This document shows, one piece after another, positions 32,779 to 41,117 of a stretch of DNA of 64,000 nucleotides. The stretch comes from Massilia sp. BJB1822 (lineage in GTDB: Bacteria > Pseudomonadota > Gammaproteobacteria > Burkholderiales > Burkholderiaceae_D). The stretch is from positions 248,001 through 312,000 of the forward strand of contig NZ_JABWEB010000002.1 of the NCBI RefSeq assembly GCF_013369485.1, given 5' to 3'. Position 1 is the stretch's first letter. Each line of letters opens with the position of its first letter. The notes below the pieces were generated by a model. That model was given only the letters and a program-made list of their open reading frames with translations. It was not told where the DNA came from and did no database searches. The translations under genes and the position numbers were made by a program.

Positions 32779-34122
32779 ATGAACGAGCAAGCCTGTATTG
32801 AGGCGCTGGCCGGCGAGGCCAGGGCCATCGCCCACAGCGACGATTTCGATTATCTGCTCGACTGCATCGGCGATGCCGCGCTGGTGCTGTTGGGCGAAGC
32901 GACACACGGCAGCCGCGAATTCTACCGGCTGCGCGCGGAGATCAGCCGCCGCCTGATTGTGGAAAAGGGCTTCAGCGCCATCGCCGTTGAAGCGGACTGG
33001 CCGGACGCGCTGCGCGTGAGCCGCTTCGTGCAGCATGGCGGCGGCGATCTGAGCGCCGAGCAGGCGCTGTCCAATTTCAAGCGCTTCCCGCAATGGATGT
33101 GGCGCAACGAGGAAGTGCTGCAGCTGGTGACCTGGCTGCGCGTGCACAACACCCATGCCGTCAGTCCGGCGCGCCGCGCGGGCTTTTATGGCCTGGACCT
33201 GTATAGCCTGCACGCCTCGATGCGGGCGGTGCTGGCTTACCTGGAGCAGGCCGACCCGGAAGCGGCGCAGCGGGCGCGCCTGCGCTATGCCTGCATGGAC
33301 CATGTGGGCGGCGATCCCCAGCTGTATGGCTATGCCGCCGCCTACGGCCTGCGCGAAAACTGCGCGCAGGAGCTGCTGCAGCAGCTGAATGAGCTGAGCC
33401 GGCAGGCGGCGCTGCAGTTGTCGGCGGCGCCGGCCGGCGGCGTGCCGGACGAATTGTTTTACGCGCACCAGAACGCGCGCGTGGCGCGCAATGCCGAAGC
33501 CTATTACCGCGCCATGTTCCTGGGCCGGGAAGCGTCATGGAATGTGCGCGACACGCATATGGCGGACACGCTGGAGGCGCTGCGCGAACATCTGGCCCAG
33601 CGCAATGGCAAACCGGCGCGGCTGGTGGTGTGGGCGCACAACTCGCATTTGGGCGATGCGCGCGCCACCGAACCGGGCTGGCTGGGGCAGTTGAATCTGG
33701 GCCAGCTGGTGCGCGAGCGCTACCGGCGCGAAGATTCCTTCCTGCTGGGCTTTACCACCCACACCGGGGCGGTGACGGCGGCCTCGGAGTGGGATGGCCC
33801 GGCGCAGCTGAAGCATATCGTGCCTTCGCTGCCGGGCAGTATCGAGCATCTGCTGCATGCCACGGGCAAGGGCAATTTCCTGCTGCCGATACGCGGCCAT
33901 GGCAGCGCGCTGGAACGGCTGCCGGGGCGCTGGCTGCAGCGCGCCATCGGCGTGATCTACCGGCCGGAAACCGAGCGCCAGAGCCACTATTTTTATGCCG
34001 ATCCAGCGCGCCAGTTCGATGCCCTGATCCATATCGATCACAGCACGGCGCTGCCGCCGCTGGAGCCAGCCGCCTTACTGCAGCGCGAGGAGACGCCCGA
34101 GACTTACCCCTCCGGCCTGTAG
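32779..34122 (+). CDS. Erythromycin esterase family protein
   Basis: A 447-residue cytoplasmic protein of the EreA/succinoglycan-biosynthesis-like esterase family. Catalytic-site residues lie in LVLLGEATHGSREFYRLR (Glu and His) and in AIAVEADWPDA; WAHNSHLGDAR provides the second His. Chromosomal members of this family in environmental bacteria often do not hydrolyse macrolides, so resistance should not be assumed. GGAGG lies six bases before the ATG. The 3' end overlaps the convergent DUF1294 gene by 48 bases. A second, compositionally different homologue lies at 48021-49739. Confidence 0.85.
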   Translation: MNEQACIEALAGEARAIAHSDDFDYLLDCIGDAALVLLGEATHGSREFYRLRAEISRRLIVEKGFSAIAVEADWPDALRVSRFVQHGGGDLSAEQALSNFKRFPQWMWRNEEVLQLVTWLRVHNTHAVSPARRAGFYGLDLYSLHASMRAVLAYLEQADPEAAQRARLRYACMDHVGGDPQLYGYAAAYGLRENCAQELLQQLNELSRQAALQLSAAPAGGVPDELFYAHQNARVARNAEAYYRAMFLGREASWNVRDTHMADTLEALREHLAQRNGKPARLVVWAHNSHLGDARATEPGWLGQLNLGQLVRERYRREDSFLLGFTTHTGAVTAASEWDGPAQLKHIVPSLPGSIEHLLHATGKGNFLLPIRGHGSALERLPGRWLQRAIGVIYRPETERQSHYFYADPARQFDALIHIDHSTALPPLEPAALLQREETPETYPSGL

Positions 34123-34701
34123 GCGGGCATAGGCAGCGAAAGCGGCCATATTCAGCAGCACGGTGGCCCAGAACATCAGCTGGAAGGAGGTTTTGACGGT
34201 TTTATGGCGCAGCCATTGCTGGGCCAGCAGGGCGCCGGGCCAGCCGCAGGCCAGACCGAGCAGCAGCAGGGTGGATTCGGGCGTGCGCCAGCGTTCGGAA
34301 CGCGCCGCCGATTTGTCGATGGCGTAGAAGATAAATGCCAGCACGCTGGCCACGCCGTAGACGGCGGCCGGCCACTGGTCCAGCTTCCATTTAAGGACGG
34401 CCACCAGATAGAGCAGGGCGAAGACGGGCAGGGCGAGATAGCTCCAGGCGCCAGATGCGCCGCCGCCCTGGCCGGCATCGGCGCGTCCGCCGCGCTTGAC
34501 GAAGTCGCCTTTCGGCGCCGCGCTGCGTCCACCGGTTTTGCTGCCGCTGCCGCTGCGGCCAGTGCCGTCGCCCTTGGCCGTGCCGCCGCGCGCCGGCGTT
34601 GCGCGCGCCGAGCCGCCAGCAGCCTTGCCACGGCCGGACGTGCCGGTAGCGGCAGCCTTGGCCTTGCCGCCGTCGCGGCCTTCCTTGCCGGCTGCAGCCA
34701 C
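34075..34701 (-). CDS. DUF1294 membrane protein with a basic low-complexity N-terminus
   Basis: A 208-residue protein. Residues 1-85 are low complexity, rich in Gly, Lys, Arg, Ala and Thr (KTGGRSAAPKGDFVKRGGR). Residues about 88-205 are the DUF1294 domain with four hydrophobic segments and the signature FIFYAIDKSAA / RTPESTLLLLGLACGWPGAL. Family members usually carry a cold-shock nucleic-acid-binding domain in front; here it is absent and the basic tail may take its place. It starts three bases after the trpS stop, so it is co-transcribed with trpS. It overlaps the convergent esterase gene by 48 bases. Confidence 0.78.
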   Translation of the reverse strand: MAAAGKEGRDGGKAKAAATGTSGRGKAAGGSARATPARGGTAKGDGTGRSGSGSKTGGRSAAPKGDFVKRGGRADAGQGGGASGAWSYLALPVFALLYLVAVLKWKLDQWPAAVYGVASVLAFIFYAIDKSAARSERWRTPESTLLLLGLACGWPGALLAQQWLRHKTVKTSFQLMFWATVLLNMAAFAAYARLQAGGVSLGRLLALQ

Positions 34702-34704
34702 GGT

Positions 34705-35718
34705 TTAGAAGTAGCTCAGGCCGAGGGCCGCTTTGACTTCGTCGGCGGTGCGGGCCGCCACTTCGCGCGCGCGCGCCGTGCCTTCTTTCAGCACCTGCAT
34801 CACGTAGCCCTTGTCCTTCGCGTACTCTTCGCGGCGGGCGCGGATCGGCGCCAGCATCTCTTGCAGCACCACTTCCAGGCGCTTCTTCACGATGGAGTCG
34901 CCCAGGCCGCCGCGCACATAGTGGGCTTTCATTTCTTCCAGCGCCGCCTTGTCGGTATCGAAGGCATCCAGGTAGATGAAGGCCACATTGCCTTCCAGGT
35001 GGCCGGGGTCTTGCACGCGCAGGTGCAGCGGATCGGTGTACACCTTTTTCACGGCGGCGGTGATCTCGTCGGCCGAGGCGCCCAGATTGATGGTGTTGCC
35101 CAGCGATTTGGACATCTTGGCCTTGCCGTCGATGCCTGGCAGGCGGCCGATTTCCGGCACCAGCGCCTTGCATTCAACCAGGATGTCGCGGTTGGCGATG
35201 CGGTTGAAGCGGCGCACGATCTCGTTGGTCTGTTCGATCATCGGAATCTGGTCTTCGCCCACCGGCACCAGGGAGGCCTTGAAGGCCGAAATGTCGGCCG
35301 CCTGCGATGCCGGGTAGGTGAGGAAGCCGGCCGGGATATCGCGTTCGAAGCCGCGCAGCACGATTTCCGCCTTCACGGTCGGATTGCGCTCCAGGCGCGC
35401 CACCGTCACCATATTCAGGTAATAGAAGGTCAGTTCGGCCAGTTCCGGAATCTGCGACTGGATCAGGATGGTGGACTTGGTGGGGTCAATGCCCACCGCC
35501 AGATAGTCCAGCGCCACTTCAACCACATTACGGTGCACCTTGTTGGTGTCATCCATATTGTCAGTCAGCGCTTGCGAGTCGGCCAGCATGATGAACTGCT
35601 TGTACTGGTTCTGGTACGTGACGCGGTTGCGCAGGCTGCCGACGTAATGGCCGAGGTGCAGCGGGCCGGTCGGGCGGTCGCCGGTCAGAATCACGTCAGG
35701 GGTGGAGGGCTTGCTCAT
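34705..35718 (-). CDS. trpS: Tryptophan-tRNA ligase
   Basis: A 337-residue class I aminoacyl-tRNA synthetase that charges tRNA-Trp. The HIGH motif is HLGH in [13 protein letters not shown] and the KMSKS motif is KMSKSLG. The length is typical of bacterial TrpRS. GGAA precedes the ATG. A DUF1294 gene follows three bases after the stop on the same strand. Confidence 0.97.
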   Translation of the reverse strand: MSKPSTPDVILTGDRPTGPLHLGHYVGSLRNRVTYQNQYKQFIMLADSQALTDNMDDTNKVHRNVVEVALDYLAVGIDPTKSTILIQSQIPELAELTFYYLNMVTVARLERNPTVKAEIVLRGFERDIPAGFLTYPASQAADISAFKASLVPVGEDQIPMIEQTNEIVRRFNRIANRDILVECKALVPEIGRLPGIDGKAKMSKSLGNTINLGASADEITAAVKKVYTDPLHLRVQDPGHLEGNVAFIYLDAFDTDKAALEEMKAHYVRGGLGDSIVKKRLEVVLQEMLAPIRARREEYAKDKGYVMQVLKEGTARAREVAARTADEVKAALGLSYF

Positions 35719-35759
35719 CGGGGTTCCTTGTGCTTGCCCCCGTCAGCTGCGCCATAAGA

Positions 35760-35784
35760 AACGCCACCTGGCTGAGGCGGCGTT
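35760..35784 (-). terminator. Hairpin upstream of trpS, possible terminator or leader element
   Basis: AACGCC / GGCGTT arms around a 13-base loop, followed on the minus strand by TCTTAT. It lies between the WxPGYW-protein gene and trpS. It could end the upstream transcript or sit in the trpS leader. No tRNA-like or T-box structure was recognised. The rest of 35719-35932 shows only a GCCGCT/AGCGGC dyad. Confidence 0.3.
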
Positions 35785-35932
35785 GATATAAAAATCACAT
35801 CACTTTTACAGTGGCCGCTCGCTATCAGCGGCGCCACCAGGACAAACTAGAAGGATGTGATTGAATTGCTTTCATGCCGTTATGTTTGCAGTTTGGCGGC
35901 CCGCTGTCAAGTCGCGCCGCCGCCACGGCCGT

Positions 35933-36349
35933 TCAGCGCCGGTCCGGATTGTTGGGGCGGGCGTCGTAGCGATTGGGCACGCCATCGTTGTCGCGGTCGC
36001 GGTCCACCCGGTTGGGGATGCCGTCGTTATCGCGGTCGCCATCGCCGCGCACCCAGCCGCCGTGCTGCATCTGCCAGCGGTCGCCGCGCGACTCCCAGGT
36101 TGAAGGACGCCAGTAGTAGCCGTGGCGCGCGCGCATCCAATGGCCGCGCATCCAGACATAGCGGTTGCCGTTCCAGCGCCAGTAGCCCGGCGCCCAGACA
36201 TAGCCGCGGCGCGCATCGGGCACCGCTTCGTCGCGCAGCGGCGGCGGTTCGGTGCGGACCACAACGATATCGGCGGCGGCGGCTGGTTGCGGCACCGTTC
36301 CCACAGCCCCGCCAAACGCCAGCAGGACTGCCATCAGTAGCTTGTTCAT
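35933..36349 (-). CDS. Exported WxPGYW-repeat protein with calcium-type DxDNDG repeats
   Basis: A 138-residue protein; signal peptide about 1-25 (ending PAAAA). Middle part: YVWAPGYWRWNGNRYVWMRG, the YxWxPGYW repeat family. C-terminal 45 residues: three D-x-D-x-D-G-(I/V)-P-N repeats like thrombospondin type 3 or dockerin-like calcium loops, ending ARPNNPDRR. GGAG precedes the ATG. A longer paralogue with the same two-part design is at 58498-59127. The role is unknown; a periplasmic or surface calcium-binding protein is the simplest reading. Confidence 0.75.
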   Translation of the reverse strand: MNKLLMAVLLAFGGAVGTVPQPAAAADIVVVRTEPPPLRDEAVPDARRGYVWAPGYWRWNGNRYVWMRGHWMRARHGYYWRPSTWESRGDRWQMQHGGWVRGDGDRDNDGIPNRVDRDRDNDGVPNRYDARPNNPDRR

Positions 36350-36503
36350 GATGTGCTCCTCATTGATTTTGCCAGCCCAGTGTCGCCGCAACAGGCAAGG
36401 CCATCTGTGCGCACACGCTCTTACTATCGGGCATGCTAGTATCGCCCTGAGTCCAGGCACCCAGTCCCGGGCCGCAGAAGACAAATTATTCAGGAGACTT
36501 CGC

Positions 36504-38429
36504 ATGCGCCTTTCCCCATCCGTCCGGCTGCCCGGACTGATTTTGCTTTCCGCTTTTGCCGCCAGTGCCGCGCTGGCCCAGACTTCGCCGATGACGCCCG
36601 ATATCGGGCCACGCCTGGAGGCGCCGGACGAAAACGCCGACTACATCAAGCGCGTGGTGATGATCCCGATGCGCGACGGCGTCAAGCTGCATACGGTGAT
36701 CGTGATTCCCAAGGGAGCATCCAGGGCGCCCATGATTTTGACGCGCACGCCCTACAACGCCGCCAAGCGCGTCCAGCGCAGTATCAGTCCCAGCATGCTG
36801 GCCACGCTGCCGCAAGGTGACGAGGTGTTTGTCAGCGAGGGCTATATCCGCGTGTTCCAGGACGTGCGCGGCAAGCATGGCTCGGAGGGTGAGTACGTGA
36901 TGACGCGCCCCCTGCGCGGCCCGCTCAACAAGAGCAAGACCGACAACGGCACCGACGCCTGGGACAGCATCGACTGGCTGGTGAAAAATGTCGCCGAGAG
37001 CAATGGCAAGGTGGGCATGCTGGGTTCCTCCTACGAAGGCTTTACCGTGCTGATGGCGCTGGCCGATCCGCATCCGGCGCTGAAGGTGGCGGTGCCGATG
37101 AGCGCCATGGTCGACGGCTGGCGCGGCGACGACTGGTTCCACAACGGCGCCTTCCGCATGACCACCATGTCCTATATCGCCAGCCAGAACGCGGCGCGCG
37201 GCGCCGGCGAGCAGCTGGCGACCGGCATTTTCGACGAGTACGAGAGCATGCTGCGCGCCGGTTCCGCCTACGGCTACGCCAAGCGCTTCGGCCTGGAGCG
37301 CCTGAACTTCACCAAGAAACTGTTCGAGCATCCGTCTTACGACAGCTTCTGGCAGGAGCAGGCGCTTGACCGCATTCTCGGCGCGCGCAAACTGAGCGTG
37401 CCGACCATGCACGTGGTGGGCCAGTGGGACCAGGAGGATATCTACGGTCCCTACGCCACCTATGCCGCGCTGGAACCGCAGGACAAGGATAACCGCATGA
37501 ACTTCCTGGTGGTCGGCCCATGGCGCCACAGCGGCGTCAATTACGAAGGCTCCAGCCTGGGCGCGCTCAAATTCAATGGCGATACGGCCTACCAGTTCCG
37601 GCATGACGTGATGCAGCCCTTCCTCAACCAGTATCTGAAGGATGGCGCGCCGGCCGCCGACACGCCGCCCGTGTGGTCCTACCAGACCGGCAGCAACCGC
37701 TGGCAGCGTTTGCCGCGCTGGCCGCTGTCCTGCGCCGAAGGCTGCCCATCGGCGGCGCGGCCCGTGTATCTGAAGGAAGGCTTCAAGCTGGGCTTCGACG
37801 CGCCCAAGGCTGGCGCGGCGGCCGGCTATGACGAGTATGTGGCCGATCCAGCCAAGCCCGTGCCTTTCGTGCCGCGTCCGGTGCGCATGGGGGACGCCAA
37901 TGTGTGGCGGCCATGGCTGGTGAGCGACCAGCGCTTCGCCTCCGACCGGCCGGACGTGCTGACCTATGTCTCCGAGCCGCTGAAGGCGCCGCTCACGCTG
38001 TCCGGCGCGCCGCAGGTGCACCTGGCGGCATCGACCAGCGGCAGCGATGCCGACTGGGTGGTCAAGGTGATCGACGTGTATCCAGACGAAGTGCCGTCGC
38101 AGCCGGAGCTGGGTGGCTACCAGCTGGCGCTGGCCATGGACATCTTCCGTGGCCGCTACCGCGACAGCCTGGAAAAGCCCTCGGCCATTCCGGCCAACGA
38201 GGTACAGACTTACCGCTTTGCCCTGCCCAATGTGAACCACGTGATCCAGCCCGGCCACCGCCTGATGGTGCAGGTGCAATCGAGCTGGTTCCCGCTATAC
38301 GACCGCAATCCCCAGAGCTATGTGCCGAACATCTTTTACGCCAAGCCTGGAGACTATAAGAAGGCCACGCAGCGCGTCTACCACGACAGCTTCATCGAGC
38401 TGCCGGTGGTGAACCCTACTGCGCGCTGA
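36504..38429 (+). CDS. CocE/NonD family exported hydrolase (X-Pro dipeptidyl-peptidase-like)
   Basis: A 641-residue alpha/beta hydrolase with a Sec signal peptide (about 1-25, ending AALAQ). The nucleophile Ser is in GMLGSSYEGF. The acid and His are expected after the cap domain (VVGQWDQED and GPWRHSG). The C-terminal jelly-roll (APLTLSGAPQVHLAAS; VVKVIDVYPDE) is typical of CocE/NonD and PepX enzymes. Members include cocaine esterase and amino-acid ester hydrolases; the substrate is not known here. AGGAGA lies upstream of the ATG. Its 3' end overlaps the convergent AraC gene by 14 bases. Confidence 0.9.
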   Translation: MRLSPSVRLPGLILLSAFAASAALAQTSPMTPDIGPRLEAPDENADYIKRVVMIPMRDGVKLHTVIVIPKGASRAPMILTRTPYNAAKRVQRSISPSMLATLPQGDEVFVSEGYIRVFQDVRGKHGSEGEYVMTRPLRGPLNKSKTDNGTDAWDSIDWLVKNVAESNGKVGMLGSSYEGFTVLMALADPHPALKVAVPMSAMVDGWRGDDWFHNGAFRMTTMSYIASQNAARGAGEQLATGIFDEYESMLRAGSAYGYAKRFGLERLNFTKKLFEHPSYDSFWQEQALDRILGARKLSVPTMHVVGQWDQEDIYGPYATYAALEPQDKDNRMNFLVVGPWRHSGVNYEGSSLGALKFNGDTAYQFRHDVMQPFLNQYLKDGAPAADTPPVWSYQTGSNRWQRLPRWPLSCAEGCPSAARPVYLKEGFKLGFDAPKAGAAAGYDEYVADPAKPVPFVPRPVRMGDANVWRPWLVSDQRFASDRPDVLTYVSEPLKAPLTLSGAPQVHLAASTSGSDADWVVKVIDVYPDEVPSQPELGGYQLALAMDIFRGRYRDSLEKPSAIPANEVQTYRFALPNVNHVIQPGHRLMVQVQSSWFPLYDRNPQSYVPNIFYAKPGDYKKATQRVYHDSFIELPVVNPTAR

Positions 38430-39366
38430 CGAAGGGCGATTCGCAGGCGCCGGGCGCCTGCGTCAGCAGGCCGCGCATCTGGCGCGCCTCCTCCAGCGGC
38501 GTGCGGCCGAAATAGCGCTTGAATTCGCGGCTGAACTGTGAGCTGCTTTCATAGCCCACGTGGCTGGAGGCGGTGGCCGCATTCAGGCCGCTTTGCGCCA
38601 TCAGCAGGCGCGCCTTGTGCAGGCGGGTCGTCTTCAAATACTGGATGGGCGAAGTCAGCGTCACGGCCTTGAAGCTGGCATGGAAGGCGGCCAGGCTCAT
38701 GCCGGCTTCCTGCGCCAGCGTGGCGACGTCGATAGGCTTGGTGTAGTCGCGGTGGATGCGCAGCAGGGCTTTGCTGATCTTGCCGAACTGGCTGCGGTGG
38801 GCCAGCGCCGCGCGCAAGGCGCCGCCTTGGCTGCCGGTCATCACGCAATACAGGATTTCGCGCAGGATGCCGGGGCCGAGCAGGCGCGCCTCCACCGGCG
38901 AGAGCAGGGCTTCCAGAAGACGCAGCAAGGTATTGCCGAAGCGTTCATCCAGCGGCGAGGACATGATGCCGAGCGGCGCTTCAGCGATGCGCACGCCGGC
39001 TTTATCCAGCTCCATCGCGATTTCCGCCGCCACCTGCAGATCGATTGGGATGGACATGGCCAGCATCGGCTCCGCCTCGCTGGCATCGGTTTCGCCTTCA
39101 AACGGCAGCGGCACGGACAGCACCAGGAACTGCTGGGCATTGTAGTGATACACCCGCCCCCCCACATAACCGCGTTTGCGCCCGGAACAGACCACCACGA
39201 TGCTCGGCTCATACAGCACCGGCGTGCGCGGCACCGAGCGGTTGGCGCGCATGAAGCGCAGGCCGGGCAGGGCGCATAAGGTGTAACCCTCGTCGGGCGC
39301 CAGGCGGTCGATCAGCTGCGCCATGCGGACCTGGCGCGCCAGGGTGGGATCGGGGGATGCGCTCAT
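38416..39366 (-). CDS. AraC family transcriptional regulator
   Basis: A 316-residue regulator with an AraC_N-type ligand domain (residues about 20-190, VLYEPSIVVVCSGRKRGYVGG) and a C-terminal double helix-turn-helix (MSLAAFHASFKAVTLTSPIQ; VGYESSSQFSREFKRYFG). It is divergent from a short-chain dehydrogenase-like gene 168 bases away. Regulators with this N-terminal domain commonly control an adjacent oxidoreductase. Confidence 0.92.
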   Translation of the reverse strand: MSASPDPTLARQVRMAQLIDRLAPDEGYTLCALPGLRFMRANRSVPRTPVLYEPSIVVVCSGRKRGYVGGRVYHYNAQQFLVLSVPLPFEGETDASEAEPMLAMSIPIDLQVAAEIAMELDKAGVRIAEAPLGIMSSPLDERFGNTLLRLLEALLSPVEARLLGPGILREILYCVMTGSQGGALRAALAHRSQFGKISKALLRIHRDYTKPIDVATLAQEAGMSLAAFHASFKAVTLTSPIQYLKTTRLHKARLLMAQSGLNAATASSHVGYESSSQFSREFKRYFGRTPLEEARQMRGLLTQAPGACESPFVSAQ

Positions 39367-39534
39367 ACGGCTCCATCTGCGGGTGGTAATAGGTTCAGGC
39401 AGCCATTTTGCGCCATTTTACCGTTCGCGCGAGAGTGGAAAGAGGATTAGGCAAGAATTGCATATTTTCGTGCATGCCCGCGCGCGCTGCGCCGCCTAGA
39501 CTTTCCGCTATCGACCAACAGTATGGAGGCAAGC

Positions 39535-40206
39535 ATGAAAAAACGTCATTCATCCAAAGTGATCCTGATTACCGGCGCCTGCGGCGAAGTCGGCGCGGCG
39601 GCGGCCCGCCTGCTGGCGCGCGACCGCCACCGCCTGGTGTTGGGCGGCTCCTGCCGCCGCAGCCTGGAGCGCCTGGGCGAAGAGATCCGCAGCGCCGGAG
39701 GCCAGGCCGATCTGCATCTGCTGGACGTGACCGACGCCGACGACGCGCAAAGTTTCGCGCTGGCCGCGCACCGCAAGCATGGCCGCGTGGATGTGCTGGT
39801 GAACAGCCATGCCGAGATGCCGCTGTCGCGGCTCGATGCGATGAAGATCCGCGAATGGGACCGCATGATCGACGTGAATGTGCGCGGCGTCCTGCACAGC
39901 ATCGCGGCGGTGCTGCCGCTGATGCAGGTGGCGCGCGCGGGCCAGATCGTCAATATCGGCGGCGGCCATGGCCAGCGGGTCGGGGCCGAAGCGGCCGTCT
40001 ACTGCGCCACCCGTTCGGCAGTGGCGGCGATTTCGGAAGGGTTGCGCCAGGAGGTGGGCGGAGAGATTCGCGTCAGCCTGGTATCTTCCGATGGCCTGGA
40101 CGATAGCACCGGCGCGCTGGCCCACGCCATCCGCTCCGCCATCGTCCTGCCCGAAAGCGCCGATGCCGGCGGCAGCGGGTCAGGTCCGCAGACCGGTTCC
40201 GGCTAG
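39535..40206 (+). CDS. Short-chain dehydrogenase/reductase-like protein with altered active site
   Basis: A 223-residue Rossmann-fold protein. The cofactor loop TGACGEVG (13-20) and the conserved NxxG-type Asn (Asn115) are intact. The catalytic Tyr156 is present, but the Lys four residues later is Arg160, and the catalytic Ser position (about 13 residues before Tyr) is Gly143 in NIGGGHGQ. Two of four catalytic residues are therefore missing. The C-terminus is short and Gly/Ser-rich. ATG 39535 is chosen because GGAGG lies six bases upstream. It is divergent from an AraC gene and its stop overlaps the convergent permease gene by four bases. Confidence 0.82.
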   Translation: MKKRHSSKVILITGACGEVGAAAARLLARDRHRLVLGGSCRRSLERLGEEIRSAGGQADLHLLDVTDADDAQSFALAAHRKHGRVDVLVNSHAEMPLSRLDAMKIREWDRMIDVNVRGVLHSIAAVLPLMQVARAGQIVNIGGGHGQRVGAEAAVYCATRSAVAAISEGLRQEVGGEIRVSLVSSDGLDDSTGALAHAIRSAIVLPESADAGGSGSGPQTGSG

Positions 40207-41117
40207 GCGAAGCGCATCAAGGCCGCGCCACCGGCGATGAAACCGATCGCCACGGCGCGACGCCAGCCGATCTTCTCGCGCAGGAAGAGCGCCGCGATGG
40301 CTGCCGCAAACAGAATGGCCGTCTCGCGCAGCGCCGCCACGGCCGCCACCGGCGCCACCGTCATCGCCCACAGCGCCAGACCATAGGAAGCCAGCGTCCC
40401 CAAGCCCCCCAGCAAAGCCACGCGCCAATGCTGGCGGGCGTAAGCGCGCAAAGCAGCCGGCCGCCGCGCCAGCGTCCACGCCAGCAGGCCAAAGGCCGTC
40501 AGCACAAACAGATACATCGTATAAGCCGCCGGCGCCCCCGACTTGCGCGCCCCGATCCCATCGACCAGCGTATACGCCGTGATCGCCACCGCATTCAGCA
40601 GCGCAAACAGCGTCGCCCGCCCAGTCGAGCGCGCTGGACCGGCCGCAGATGGCGCTTCCATCAGTTGAGTCCGTGTCCGATTGGGGTCTGACCCCAAGGC
40701 GGACACGGGCTGGACTGTGGCGAGGTAGAGGCCGAAGATGCCGCTGCAGATGCAGGCGATGGCGAGGTATTGCTGGGGATTCAGGACTTCGCCGAGCAGG
40801 GGCCGGCTGGCGATGGCGACCAGCAGCGGGGCGCTGCCGCGCATCAGGGGATAGGCCAGGCTCATGTCGCCATGGCGGTAGGCGGCGGACAGCAGGCCGT
40901 AGTAGAAGAAGTGAATCAGCGTCGATGCCAGCACATACGGCAGGCTGGCCAGCGCGGGAGCGGGCAGGAAGGGCAGGGCGGCCAGCGAGATCAGGGCCGC
41001 ACCCGAGGCGACCAGCACGCTGGTCAGAAAGGCATCCTTGCCGGCTTTGACCAGGGCGTTCCAGCCCGCGTGGAGAAACGCCGCCAGCAGGACAATCGCG
41101 ACAACAGTAGGACTCAA
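40203..41117 (-). CDS. EamA/DMT permease with a repeat palindrome inside the coding sequence
   Basis: A 304-residue inner-membrane permease with ten helices in two EamA halves (VLLAAFLHAGWNALVKAG; LRETAILFAAAIAALFLREKI). The linker between the halves (SALGSDPNRTRTQLMEAP) is encoded by a GGGGTCTGACCCC palindrome flanked by GTGTCCG/CGGACAC arms (40671-40708), a relative of the dispersed repeats; the frame is kept. The start is TTG at 41117, overlapping the stop codon of the upstream binding-protein gene (TTGA), which suggests translational coupling. The transported compound is unknown. Confidence 0.82.
   Translation of the reverse strand: MSPTVVAIVLLAAFLHAGWNALVKAGKDAFLTSVLVASGAALISLAALPFLPAPALASLPYVLASTLIHFFYYGLLSAAYRHGDMSLAYPLMRGSAPLLVAIASRPLLGEVLNPQQYLAIACICSGIFGLYLATVQPVSALGSDPNRTRTQLMEAPSAAGPARSTGRATLFALLNAVAITAYTLVDGIGARKSGAPAAYTMYLFVLTAFGLLAWTLARRPAALRAYARQHWRVALLGGLGTLASYGLALWAMTVAPVAAVAALRETAILFAAAIAALFLREKIGWRRAVAIGFIAGGAALMRFA
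40671..40708. repeat. Dispersed palindromic repeat within the EamA permease gene
   Basis: Outer arms CCGTGTCCG / CGGACACGG and a perfect inner palindrome TTGGGGTC-T-GACCCCAA (40681-40697). The TGTCCG...CGGACA frame is shared with the repeats at 1788 and 22526, with a different centre. Confidence 0.75.

Noticed and set aside
32779..34122. Macrolide resistance gene ere
   Set aside because: Family membership is clear, but many chromosomal relatives do not hydrolyse macrolides, and there is no mobile-element context.
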